DNA from: Ramicandelaber brevisporus
Lineage: Eukaryota > Kickxellomycota > Ramicandelaberales > Ramicandelaberaceae
Reading direction: 5' to 3'
DNA: 23,113 nt
Assembly: GCA_025201865.1 (NCBI GenBank)
Contig: MU602899.1
Span: 1 to 23,113, forward strand
The translations under genes were made by a program, and so were the position numbers. Positions within the stretch are counted from its first letter, which is position 1; every line of letters begins with the position of its first letter. A model generated the notes under the pieces. It ran no database searches and was not told where the DNA came from. It saw nothing but the letters and a program-made list of their open reading frames with translations. Shown here in pieces: positions 7,833 through 16,542 of this stretch.

Positions 7833-8537
7833 ATGTCTCGCCTTATCAACATCCCTTCCAAGCGTGCAACTATTCCAACCACAGCTACATCACCAGCTGC
7901 CACTGCGTCCCTCCTTTCTCATCCGATTCCACTGGTTCCTGTTGAAAGCATGGGTCAACTTCCACCACTGCCACTGCCGTCATTGTCATTACAACCCGTG
8001 GCCATACAACCATCTCCAGCTGCCGAAGATACTATCCCTGCGATTGTTCCACGTTTTGTACAAAAGCTGAGGGCAATTCTGGATGATTCAAATGCTCAAG
8101 GTTACATCAAATGGAGCGATGACGGCTTGAACCTTGTTATTGTTGACATTGAAAAGCTGGAAAAAACGGTCATGATACAACATTTTAAACACAGCAAACT
8201 CTCTTCGTTTGTCCGCCAGCTCAATCAGCATGGCTTCCGCAAGATCAAAGTTGTTATTGAGAATGGTTCAGAAACATATCACCATCCACACTTTCAGCGA
8301 GACAAACCCGAGCTGATGGTTCATATTATGCGCAAAATAACACCAACTGCAAGACGGCAGTCACAACAACAGCAACAACAACAGCAACAACAGCAACAGC
8401 AACAACAGCAGTTGGAGCAGCAGCAGTCGGAGCAAGTTAAACCAAATGTCAGTATTAATGCAACAACAGAAACTTCAGCTCTTTTGCAAGCAATTAACAG
8501 CAAGTTGAACCAACACGGGTGGGCCGTTATTACGTAA
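7833..8537 (+). CDS. Heat-shock-factor-type DNA-binding protein, N-terminal half (gene interrupted)
   Basis: From the ATG at 7833 the frame encodes a proline-rich N-terminus. An HSF-type winged-helix DNA-binding domain follows at about residues 71-170: VPRFVQKLRAILDD, then YIKWSDDGLNLVIVD, then the recognition-helix block KLSSFVRQLNQHGFRKIK (122-139) and HPHFQRDKPELM. A polyglutamine tract from CAA/CAG repeats starts near residue 177. HSF proteins bind nGAAn elements as trimers and drive stress genes. The frame stops at 8535-8537, before any trimerisation coiled coil. That missing half is found 1.2 kb downstream at about 9714-10412, in the same frame, so this is the 5' part of one split gene. 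The last nine residues before the stop come from the inserted DNA. Confidence 0.85.
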   Translation: MSRLINIPSKRATIPTTATSPAATASLLSHPIPLVPVESMGQLPPLPLPSLSLQPVAIQPSPAAEDTIPAIVPRFVQKLRAILDDSNAQGYIKWSDDGLNLVIVDIEKLEKTVMIQHFKHSKLSSFVRQLNQHGFRKIKVVIENGSETYHHPHFQRDKPELMVHIMRKITPTARRQSQQQQQQQQQQQQQQQQLEQQQSEQVKPNVSINATTETSALLQAINSKLNQHGWAVIT

Positions 8538-8568
8538 AATCTTCTGCTCTACAAGTATTCCAGAATTT
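8519..8568 (+). repeat. Left copy of imperfect direct repeat bounding the insertion
   Basis: It starts GTGGGCCGTT, then CGTAAAATC, then CTG, TACAA and a final AATTT. The same ordered blocks recur at 9651-9699. Two further CGTAAAA motifs follow it at 8590 and 8611. Confidence 0.6.
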
Positions 8569-8780
8569 CTTACCCAGAAACGTGCACTTTACGTAAAAGC
8601 AGCATGCCAGTTACGTAAAATGCATCCCCTCCTCCCCGTCCTCCCTCCTATCAAATCACATAAAATCACATTAAAATGACACTAAAGTCCCACACTGAGC
8701 GGTACAGTTAGGTCATGTTGTTGTTTACAGAAGAGTGTGCGCCGAAACAGCGACGAACGATGTTGCTAGAGGCGCTGTTC

Positions 8781-8848
8781 GATCAAAGGAGGTTCGCCAC
8801 TCTGCGTAGAAAAACACACACACACACACACACAAACACTCCTTTGAT
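8781..8848. repeat. CA array enclosed by a 10-bp inverted repeat
   Basis: ATCAAAGGAG (8782-8791) and CTCCTTTGAT (8839-8848) are perfect inverted repeats around a CA dinucleotide array (8814-8834). They could form a hairpin inside the HSF insertion. Confidence 0.7.
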
Positions 8849-9523
8849 TCTCGCATCTTAATTGCTCTTTCTCAAAGCAGTCTTTCTCTACTCTCCTCTC
8901 TCAAAACACTCGCCAACCAGCGAATCGAGTATCAGCCGTGTTCCGTTCCTGAGTGCTACTACTACTGCCGCTGTATCTCGAGTGTATAAAAATGCAGCCT
9001 TCTCGCTCAGCACAACTACCATCGTTTCCCGTGTCTGTTTGTTTCTGTGTCTCATCCCTTCCTCTCTCTCTTCGTCCTTCTGCTTTGTCCCTGAACCGCA
9101 CCGTCTCTTTTCTGCTCTCAACTCTTCCCCCTTCCCTCTGCACCGCACGTGTGTGCTCGTGCCTTCTGGTCGCGCCACCGTCGGTTGCACCTCGACCCTT
9201 CAAGACAACCACCTCCCTGTCGGTCTGCTCGTCCGTTCCCTGCAGCAGCTGCCTCCGTCGTCTACGCCACCTCGGTCCTCACTTCGCGTAGACACCCTTC
9301 TCGCCGGCCGTTCCCTCCTCTTCGCCGGTCCACGCTTGGTTGCTTCTTGTCACTCGTGCCGCCTTTCTCAAGGTGGTTTGGTCACCCCCAATTGCTGATT
9401 TAGCACAACTCTGCCTGCATCCGTTCGGTTCTGCGATCTACTCGCCTGGTCGCACCTTCCGTCGTCGATGCTCGCTACCCCCCCCTCGGTATACAACACA
9501 GCGTACAAGGGCTCTCGGCTTAA

Positions 9524-9542
9524 TGTCTGCTTCGTGCAGACA
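9524..9542 (+). other. Perfect 7-bp hairpin within the insertion
   Basis: TGTCTGC and GCAGACA pair around a five-base TTCGT loop. It sits at the start of a stretch (to about 9650) rich in CCGG-containing short repeats (GGTCTAATCCGG, CCGGTCTAACC). This is compatible with a structured RNA or an element terminus, but no family is recognised. Confidence 0.5.
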
Positions 9543-9650
9543 ACTGGTCTAATCCGGACAAGGCCTAATGTGACGATCCGGTCTAACCTGGTCATATGGA
9601 CGTGATTAGGGCGGTAGCCATTGCTCTTCGAGTGCGTATATCAACTCGGT

Positions 9651-9699
9651 GTGGGCCGTTTTGCGTAAAATCCCCTGTCATACAAATCTTCCTAAATTT
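9651..9699 (+). repeat. Right copy of imperfect direct repeat bounding the insertion
   Basis: It begins GTGGGCCGTT and keeps the CGTAAAATC, CTG, TACAA, CTTCC and AAATTT blocks in the same order as the left copy at 8519. Both copies are in the same orientation, so they are not terminal inverted repeats. Confidence 0.6.
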
Positions 9700-9707
9700 T
9701 TCGTAAA

Positions 9708-10412
9708 ATGCGGAACACCCTTGAAGTAGTTGCTGAAGTAAATAGCGTTAGAGTAGAATTGCAGACTCTTCACAGACAGCAGAGTGAGTTAATCAGCAGT
9801 GTGGTCATAATGAAACAACAGTTGGATAGACATGAGTTGGCAATTAGTAGTTACAATAACAGACTCCCACTCTTTCCAGATTCACCTCAAAGTGATCTCA
9901 GTGGCATTCTTGGTGATATCGGCAGCTTGGGTCTCCGTCAGCTTGGAGCAATTCCAACAGTCAATTCATTGAAACGTGGCCGTGAGAGTGATGCCGATGG
10001 CGACAACAGCGACATTGCAGCTACTCTTCTCTCAAAAAGCAGTCATGATGTGTCTTCTCGTAGTGCCAAGCGAGTTAGAGTGAATAGTGTAGACTCACCA
10101 TTGGCCGATAGTTCTCACTCTCCAAGCCAGGACAACCCACTTCCAGCCAGTAACACGATTGCTGCTCCACAATCAACAGCAGCAGAAGCAACGGCAGCAA
10201 CGGCAGCAACTGCAGCAACGACAACGGTTCCACCATCACAGCCACCACCGCCATTTAGATCATTGGATGATCTAATCGCTCTTTGCTTTCCACCAACAAC
10301 CGCACAGGATCATAAGCAACAAGCAGCGCAGCCGGTTGGTACCCCCAATCTCACTCAATTCTTACAGGACATTCCTGATTTCCAGCTCTTCCCTAGCGAC
10401 ATCGCTGCTTAG
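9708..10412 (+). CDS. Heat-shock-factor-type protein, C-terminal half (coiled coil and activation region)
   Basis: A 234-residue frame. Residues about 4-50 have heptad leucine/valine spacing (LEVVAEVNSVRVELQTL, then SELISSVVIMKQQLDRHEL), as in the HSF HR-A/B trimerisation coiled coil. Two basic clusters (LKRGRESD, SAKRVRVN) could be nuclear localisation signals. The C-terminus carries short acidic-hydrophobic segments (SLDDLIALCF and LQDIPDFQLFPSD) like AHA-type activation motifs. There is no DNA-binding domain here; that part ends at about 8510 upstream. The apparent ATG at 9708 lies inside the inserted DNA, so it is not the native start. If translated alone the product would lack DNA binding and could act only as a trimer partner. 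Confidence 0.7.
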   Translation: MRNTLEVVAEVNSVRVELQTLHRQQSELISSVVIMKQQLDRHELAISSYNNRLPLFPDSPQSDLSGILGDIGSLGLRQLGAIPTVNSLKRGRESDADGDNSDIAATLLSKSSHDVSSRSAKRVRVNSVDSPLADSSHSPSQDNPLPASNTIAAPQSTAAEATAATAATAATTTVPPSQPPPPFRSLDDLIALCFPPTTAQDHKQQAAQPVGTPNLTQFLQDIPDFQLFPSDIAA

Positions 10413-11109
10413 TGTCCCATTCAGACTAAAAATTCATTACGACACTATTCATCTTCTACCTAAAACCTTGCTTTTCATTCTCTCATTTTACTTTTTCATT
10501 TTTTTTAATCATTATTCCATCTTTTGTTATATTGGAGTATGGTGAACGCTATTGTTCTCCAATCTCGATCTCAACGTCCACCGATACTGTTCACAGCCAG
10601 CATTACACAAACACCATCTAAACAAAAGCATAATTGCAGCATACACACCTAGAAGGGGGCTATGACGGGATGTCGCACAGTCAGCACTGGTGGAGTTGAC
10701 CCTTCATCGATTGCCCCCCTTCTCCTGCCCCAATGTCATACGGTTTGGCACATGCAGTGTTTGAGTGGATGGGATAAGCGAGTCATCTTTTTGTTTATTC
10801 GCTCGGTCGATATCGGGCGGTCGTCGCAGCTACTTTTTTCGAGGCGAATATTTATCAAAAAAATTTGTTGTTGCAGACGCCATCAGCGCATCTTTAACAA
10901 ACCGCTGTTGCTGTTTCTGCTGTTTCTGCTGTTGTTGCCGTTTACTGTTGCTGATCTACACATCTACTGTTCTCGCTGTTGCTACAACTACAGTCATTCT
11001 GTCCCTGCATTATCCCAAAGCATAGCACGCGAATTGCACACTCTCATCTCGGCTTGCACGTGGCTGGTGATTTCTCCTGCTTTGTACTTTCCAACAACAA
11101 CAACACCAC
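10413..11109. promoter_or_regulatory. HSF 3' flank and adenylosuccinate synthetase promoter
   Basis: This 697-bp gap contains a T-rich 3' flank (about 10480-10530), a G-run/C-run inverted pair (AGAAGGGGGC at 10651-10660, with GCCCCCCTTCT near 10713-10723) and a CTGTTG-rich pyrimidine stretch (about 10905-10945). A CAACAACAACA leader immediately precedes the ADE12 ATG. No credible coding frame or intron was found. Confidence 0.5.
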
Positions 11110-12423
11110 ATGAGTTCTAACGCGACAATCAACCAAGTACAATGCGTACTTGGCGCTGTTTGGGGCGACGAAGGCAAGGGCAAGCTCACCGACATCCTTG
11201 CGCAGTCTGCCGACGTTTGTGCGCGTGCCCAGGGCGGTAACAATGCCGGCCACTCCATCTCCGTCAATGGCGTCTCGTACTCGTTTCACTTGCTGCCATC
11301 CGGTCTCATTGCCCCCGGCTGTGTTGGCCTAATTGGCTCTGGTGTCGTTGTCAACCTGCCAGACATGTTTGCTGAGATCGAGGCCCTGGAACGCAAAGGG
11401 TTGACGGATGTCAGCAAGCGCATCTTTGTATCCGACCGCGCTCACCTGGTCTTTGACTTCCACAAGATTGTCGACGGCTTGAAGGAGGTTGAGCTCGGTG
11501 GCAAGTCCATCGGCACCACCAAGCGCGGTATCGGTCCCACCTACTCGTCCAAGGCCAGTCGCTCTGGCATCCGCGTGCACCACTTGTTTGAAGCCCCTGA
11601 GGTGCTCGAAACTCGTCTGCGCACCATTGTCGAGAACCGCTTCAAGCGCTACGGCCAGTTTGAATACGATGTCGATGCAGAGCTGCTCAAGTACAAGGCA
11701 TATGCTGAGCGTCTCAAGCCCATGGTTGTGGATGCCGTTGCGTTCATGCACAAGCGTCTCGCTGACCCAACCCAGCGCATTCTTGTTGAAGGTGCCAACG
11801 CTCTGTTCTTGGATATCGACTACGGCACTTATCCATTTGTGACATCGTCCAACACATCGATCGGTGGCGTGCTGACCGGTCTTGGAATCCCACCGAATCG
11901 CATTGGCAAGATCTACGGTGTTGTCAAGGCTTACACCACTCGTGTCGGCATGGGTCCATTCCCGACCGAGCTGCTGAACGACATTGGCGTCAAGCTGCAG
12001 GAGGATGGCCACGAGTACGGTACTACCACTGGCCGTCGTCGTCGCTGTGGCTGGCTTGATTTGGTCATGCTTCGCTACTCGCACATGATCAATGGCTACA
12101 CTGTGTTCAACCTGACCAAGCTCGATGTTTTGGATACGTTTGAGTCCATCAAGGTTGCCGTTGCTTACAAGCTGACCGACCCAGTGACTGGCGAGACTTC
12201 TAGTCTTGATTATTATCCAGCCGACCTGAGTGTTCTTGAGAAGGTTGAGGTCGAGTACGTTGTTCTGCCAGGCTGGATGCAGGATATCTCCAAGTGCCGT
12301 ACTTATGATGAGCTTCCAGAGAATGCTCGCAAGTATATTGAGTTCATTGAGGAACAGACTGGTGTCCCAGTTGAGTTTATCGGCGTTGGTGTCGATCGCG
12401 ATGCCATGGTTCGTAAGCCTTAA
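11110..12423 (+). CDS. ADE12: Adenylosuccinate synthetase
   Basis: A 437-residue single-exon product, the normal family length. The enzyme joins IMP and aspartate using GTP to form adenylosuccinate, the first committed step of AMP synthesis, in the cytosol. The GTP/IMP loop WGDEGKGK (18-25) holds the catalytic D20, and GGNNAGHS (42-49) holds the catalytic H48. Other signatures are [20 protein letters not shown], the aspartate loop [22 protein letters not shown], and the C-terminal [10 protein letters not shown]. Codon use is clean and C-rich, as expected for an expressed housekeeping gene. The ATG at 11110 follows an A/C-rich leader and leaves only about ten residues before the first conserved strand. 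It is convergent with the IQ-motif gene, with 106 bp between stops. Confidence 0.98.
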   Translation: MSSNATINQVQCVLGAVWGDEGKGKLTDILAQSADVCARAQGGNNAGHSISVNGVSYSFHLLPSGLIAPGCVGLIGSGVVVNLPDMFAEIEALERKGLTDVSKRIFVSDRAHLVFDFHKIVDGLKEVELGGKSIGTTKRGIGPTYSSKASRSGIRVHHLFEAPEVLETRLRTIVENRFKRYGQFEYDVDAELLKYKAYAERLKPMVVDAVAFMHKRLADPTQRILVEGANALFLDIDYGTYPFVTSSNTSIGGVLTGLGIPPNRIGKIYGVVKAYTTRVGMGPFPTELLNDIGVKLQEDGHEYGTTTGRRRRCGWLDLVMLRYSHMINGYTVFNLTKLDVLDTFESIKVAVAYKLTDPVTGETSSLDYYPADLSVLEKVEVEYVVLPGWMQDISKCRTYDELPENARKYIEFIEEQTGVPVEFIGVGVDRDAMVRKP

Positions 12424-12529
12424 ATAATATTTTGAAATATAAAGCAAAGAAGTATAGATAAAATGATTAAACAATTTAAACTTGTCTTTTAAATAATGAG
12501 TAGCTTTGTATGTGGTCGCAACATTAGAC

Positions 12530-14076
12530 TCACTTGGATTTCCTTGGTAGGCGAGATGCTCGCTTAGGAGCGCTGCCATCATTATCGGTATTATCTGCCT
12601 GTGTTGAATGCCTGCCAGATTTGTTAGAGGCCGATGTCGATGATAATGATGTTGATGTTGATGATGATGACGCGGACTGCTTGTTCTTGTCTCTTGTCGT
12701 CTTTGGAGCAAAATCAGCATCATCAGATTCGCCCCTGTCTGCCAGGAATTCCAAAATATCATCGTCACCATCACCGTCGTCATCGTCATCGTGATAACCA
12801 TGTTCATCATCATCGTCCAAATACCGAATGCGCTTCACTTCAATTTCTTCAAGTTCAGGCGCTGGTTTTGGAATTGGCAGTACAGTTGCAAGCAGTTTGA
12901 CATCTGGGCTTGGCGCTGTGATGGCCATGGTTGCAGCTGAGCTGACTGTCAATGTCTCTTCTTGTTCGAGAGTTGATGAGAATGTACGTTTTCTCGCAGG
13001 TGTGACTGCAGTGTTTGTAACTAGAATTGGTCGCATTCTACCAATCATTCTCTCCTGAGCTGCTGTTGGATCTGATCTCTGTTCATCCTCCTTATCCTCA
13101 ACCAATTCATGGTGCCACCTAATGCTCTTCCTTCGGCTAGCTGATCTGTCATCCTCAATACCACTGTCATCATCCACCGCAAATGTGACTGTTTGTTTAT
13201 TCTTTGATCCATCATGCATCGTCTCGTCTTCACAAGTAGTTGTAATTGTAGTTGTAGCTGTAGCTGTTGCTGTTGAATTGAGAATAGCTGGAGGTGGTAA
13301 CTCATGTACCACATTATTCACTTCATCATCATCAGATTCCATTCTCATGTGAGCAGTTGGACTTGGCGGTCTAACTGTGTCCATGTTAATTTGCACTGTT
13401 TTCACCTTAATGTTAACATATTTCTCGTTGGCCTTTGTGTTGAGTGATGTTAGCTTTTCCAAATCACGCTGATTCAATGTGGAATATGGACGTCGCAGTA
13501 GATTGAAGTGAGTTGATGTGATACCACCCAGTGAGCGATGTACTCCGCCTGCTCCACGACGGAATGTGGTAACTGGTCGAATCTTGGACAATGTTGCATG
13601 TGGCTGTTGCTGTTGTTGATGCTGATGCTGCTGGTGAGTTGATTGCAAAGATGCAATGCGTGAACTTGATCTAGTCGGTTGAGCCGTAGCAATGGTGTTA
13701 TTGAGACGAGATGATGACCTTTGCGACTGTCTTGTAGTAGATGTAGCCATTCCGCCAGCCAGTGCAGATATTGAATGCACTGCATTAACATGACCGTTTG
13801 ATGCAAATTCTGGACTCAATGGAGGTGTCTCTGCAAGAATATTTTCAAATGATCCACTGGGTGATTCTGTCGAATATTGTGCACTTGCAGGCTGTAATCG
13901 CAGTTGAGGCATACGAGGCGATGCTGATAGTGATGATCCTGATAATGATGACAAAGTAGTCGAGCGATTTCGATGTGGACTCAGAATATCAGTTGATAGC
14001 CGACGCAGTTGACGACTGATTTGTGGTTCAAGTGAGAGAAGTGAACGCCTACGAGATGGTGCTGGTGACACAGCTG

Positions 14077-14112
<36 letters not shown>

Positions 14113-14180
14113 TAGTTGTTGGATGCGATGTGAGGTGTGGCGAAGTCACAGTGGCTGCTAAAGTTGGATGCTCGTCTTGA

Positions 14181-14227
<47 letters not shown>

Positions 14228-16122
14228 TGGCAAGTCGCTGATTATGTCCATCGGCTCCGAGTCTGGCACTGGCACTGGTTCCAGTTCCAGTTCCAGTTCT
14301 GATTGTTGCTGTTGCTGTTGCTGTTGTTGACTGGTCGTTTCAGTGGCGGGGTCATTGCTGCTAATTGGCTGAGGATTGACGGAGTGGGATGTCATTGCAT
14401 CTATGCCACCATTTGAAGATACTGCCTGTTCAGTGGATTCTTGGACAGGAGTAATCACAGAATGTGAGACAACTGCGATAGCCTCCGTTTGTTGCACAAT
14501 GATATCCATCGGCTCAACCTGCTGTTCGGTTGTAATATTAATAGTATTAGTATTAGTAGTAGTACTTACAGCCGCTGAATCTAAATCTAAATCTGACTCC
14601 AACTTATCATTAAGCATTGGCTCAGGTTCAGCACCAGTGTTTGACTCTGCAGATGTATTTTGCATTGAGCAGGTTGATAATGACCGCCAGTGTCGTTGGA
14701 TAACAATAGTAGCTGCTCTCATCTGAAGATAATCACGCCTTGTTGGAATCATACGTGCAAATCGCTGAATAATCAAGGCTGCCCTCAATTCCAATATCTC
14801 ATCTGGCAATACCGAATACTCACTCGATCTGCTGTGATTTGAATAAAGTGAGCCTAACAATGAGTTGCCACTGTAATCTTCTTCTTCTTCGTCCTGCTGT
14901 TGTTGTTGCTCAATATCACTGCTGTGCTTGTGATCCAGGTTAGAGTCTACAGCTGCAAAGCTGTTGAAACTGCGAGCAGCAAATGTTGGGCCAGTTAAGT
15001 CTGCAATGTAGAATGGATCTGCAAATGACAGAGTTGAATTCAATGCGCCGCTATAGCCGCTATAGCCAGTATAGCTGCCGTTGTTGCTGTTGCTGTTATT
15101 GCTGCTGCTACCGCTGTGGTTGCTATTGTGACAGTCTCCGTTCTGTTGTACTGAATAATAAGAGTGATCGTCGTCTGCAGGTACATTGAGGATGCTTTGT
15201 TCGTCAAACTGACTGTTACATTGATAATCAACGATGCTCTGCTGCTGTTGTTGCTGTTGCTGTTATTGCTGCTGCTACCGCTGTGGTTGCTATTGTGACA
15301 GTCTCCGTTCTGTTGTACTGAATAATAAGAGTGATCGTCGTCTGCAGGTACATTGAGGATGCTTTGTTCGTCAAACTGACTGTTACATTGATAATCAACG
15401 ATGCTCTGCTGCTGTTGTTGCTGTTGCTGGTGTTCAAATGAAGCGACTGAAGCTGCATTGAATGGAGGTAGTATCATCAAAGTATCAGGCACTGATTGGC
15501 GCCGATGTGTCGATTCAATGAATGCAACTTCTGGAGGAACTGGCATATTACTGCTGGTATTATCCAGCAATGAAGATGGAGGTGATACAAGAGGTGAGCT
15601 GGTACGTACATCTGTCATCAAACTACCTGAAGCCGCTGGAACTCGTGAATGTCTATTGATTGGCGTCAATATTGCTGTAGATTCATCATCATCATCATCA
15701 TGACCCATTGATTCTGCTTCATCTACAAGTGATGATGCTGATGACGATGGCAATAAGACAGTTTTCCGTCTGTGATGATGTGCCGCAACTTTACGCTCTC
15801 GCTCTGATACCGGACCAAAGAATACATCGTCATCTTCCTCTCCTTCCTCTCCTTTCTCCTGTTCCTGTTGTTCTTCTTGCTCTTCCTGCTCTTCCTGCTT
15901 TCCATTGCTGATACTGTTGTCACAGCTCACGTGACCTTCGCTCCAGTCGCTCATCAATCTCTTGAGTTGATTACTTGGCGAGTTTTCTGTCAATGGTACA
16001 AGAGGCTTCGATGCTGGAGTTGATGCTGAGTGATTGTTCGCTATGACAGGTTGCGATGAAGAAGAGGAAGTAGTCGCTTCGTGAAATGAAGAGCTGGATG
16101 TTGGCGACTGTGTTTGCATCAT
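12530..16122 (-). CDS. Low-complexity IQ-motif protein, frameshifted by a tandem duplication
   Basis: Two overlapping frames form one gene. From the ATG at 16122 the first frame runs to a TGA at 15040-15042. The second covers 15080-12530 and has no ATG of its own at the join. Without one 167-bp repeat copy the whole reads as a single frame of about 1141 residues. The N-terminal part has an acidic E/Q run, VFFGPVSERERKVAAHHHRR and RRQSVPDTLMILPPF. The C-terminal part has two IQ motifs (AALIIQRFARMIPTRR and AATIVIQRHWR), which usually bind calmodulin or myosin-type light chains. PolyQ and polyS tracts follow, then a conserved-looking block, STLNQRDLEKLTSLNTKANE, leading to VRPPSPT. Acidic stretches and a basic end, KRASRLPRKSK, complete it. 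No family is recognised. Whether the copy in this genome is functional depends on whether the duplication is real. Confidence 0.6.
15080..15429. repeat. 167-bp tandem duplication in coding sequence
   Basis: Bases 15080-15262 match 15247-15429 exactly by my reading, giving a period of 167 bp with a shared 16-base CTG-rich overlap at the junction. Since 167 is not a multiple of 3, the second copy shifts the frame: one reading gives LNVPADDDHSYYSVQQNGDC in each copy, but only one copy can be in phase. The CAG/CAA (polyQ) and AAC/AGC runs at the edges are the likely slippage or recombination points. Confidence 0.93.
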
Positions 16123-16542
16123 CTGCTACTGCTGTTACTGTTGTCGCTGTTACTGTTGCTGTTGTTCAACGTGCGTCGCTGAACACTGCCAATCTACTGT
16201 TTACGTATCCAACTTGCGTTAGCTGGAGGTTGCAGAGCAAAGTGGCTGCTGTTTTCCCTTGTCTTGTTAGAGGAGCTGCAGCTGTAAGAAACAAACAAGC
16301 GCAACAGCAGCAAAGTTTGTTTTGACGAATTTTGAGTGTGTTCGCAGAGAGAGAAGAAGCACATTGTGAACTGTTCTTGATATTGTTGGTTGACATTGCT
16401 ACCACTGACTTTCAGTGCATTGAGAAACAACACTCGATTAACGCCACCCAGGGAAGATGACATGTACAGAATAACTGTCAACTGTCAACTGTCTTTGTCT
16501 TTTGAATAATACTTGTACTTGTTTGAGATTACAGAGAATTGT
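16123..16542. promoter_or_regulatory. Upstream region of the IQ-motif gene / 3' flank of ERG1
   Basis: This 420-bp spacer lies between two minus-strand genes. It contains a CTGTTACTGTTGT repeat just above the IQ-gene ATG (about 16128-16165). On the minus strand there is a short AACAGTTGACAGTTGAC repeat (about 16476-16492). No coding frame is credible. Confidence 0.5.

Larger units (their letters stand above)
8511..9716. mobile_element. 1.2-kb insertion splitting the HSF gene (putative non-autonomous element)
   Basis: These 1206 bp separate the HSF DNA-binding half from its coiled-coil half. A GAAC tetranucleotide sits at both edges (8507-8510 and 9713-9716), and removing the interval leaves the two halves in one open frame. 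Near each end is an imperfect direct repeat of about 50 bp starting GTGGGCCGTT (8519 and 9651), roughly three-quarters identical by eye. Each end also has extra copies of a CGTAAAAT motif (8531, 8590, 8611, 9663, 9702). The interior is strongly pyrimidine-rich on the plus strand and has a CA array and several hairpins. It has no recognisable transposase, integrase or reverse transcriptase. GT-AG ends with a good consensus were not found, so an intron is less likely. The element class is unknown. Confidence 0.5.

Noticed and set aside
8511-8537. LNQHG at the HSF truncated end resembling LNQHG in the DNA-binding domain
   Set aside because: Codons differ and the flanks are unrelated; most of the match lies in inserted DNA, so coincidence.
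8862-9398. 178-codon frame in the HSF insertion
   Set aside because: Starts at TTG, is composed of S/L/P from a pyrimidine-rich strand and resembles no transposon protein.
8511-9716. The HSF interruption as an ordinary large intron
   Set aside because: The best GT-AG choices do not restore a sensible frame and have poor consensus, while a GAAC repeat at both edges and internal direct repeats fit insertion better. It is not excluded without transcripts.
10651-10725. G-run/C-run inverted repeat as a terminator or regulatory hairpin
   Set aside because: Arms are imperfect and 50 bp apart; simple-sequence pairing is a sufficient explanation.
11329-12813. A 494-codon open frame on the minus strand antisense to adenylosuccinate synthetase
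   Set aside because: It overlaps ADE12 and the 3' end of the IQ gene, resembles no protein, and its amino-acid make-up is what antisense of a GC-biased gene gives.
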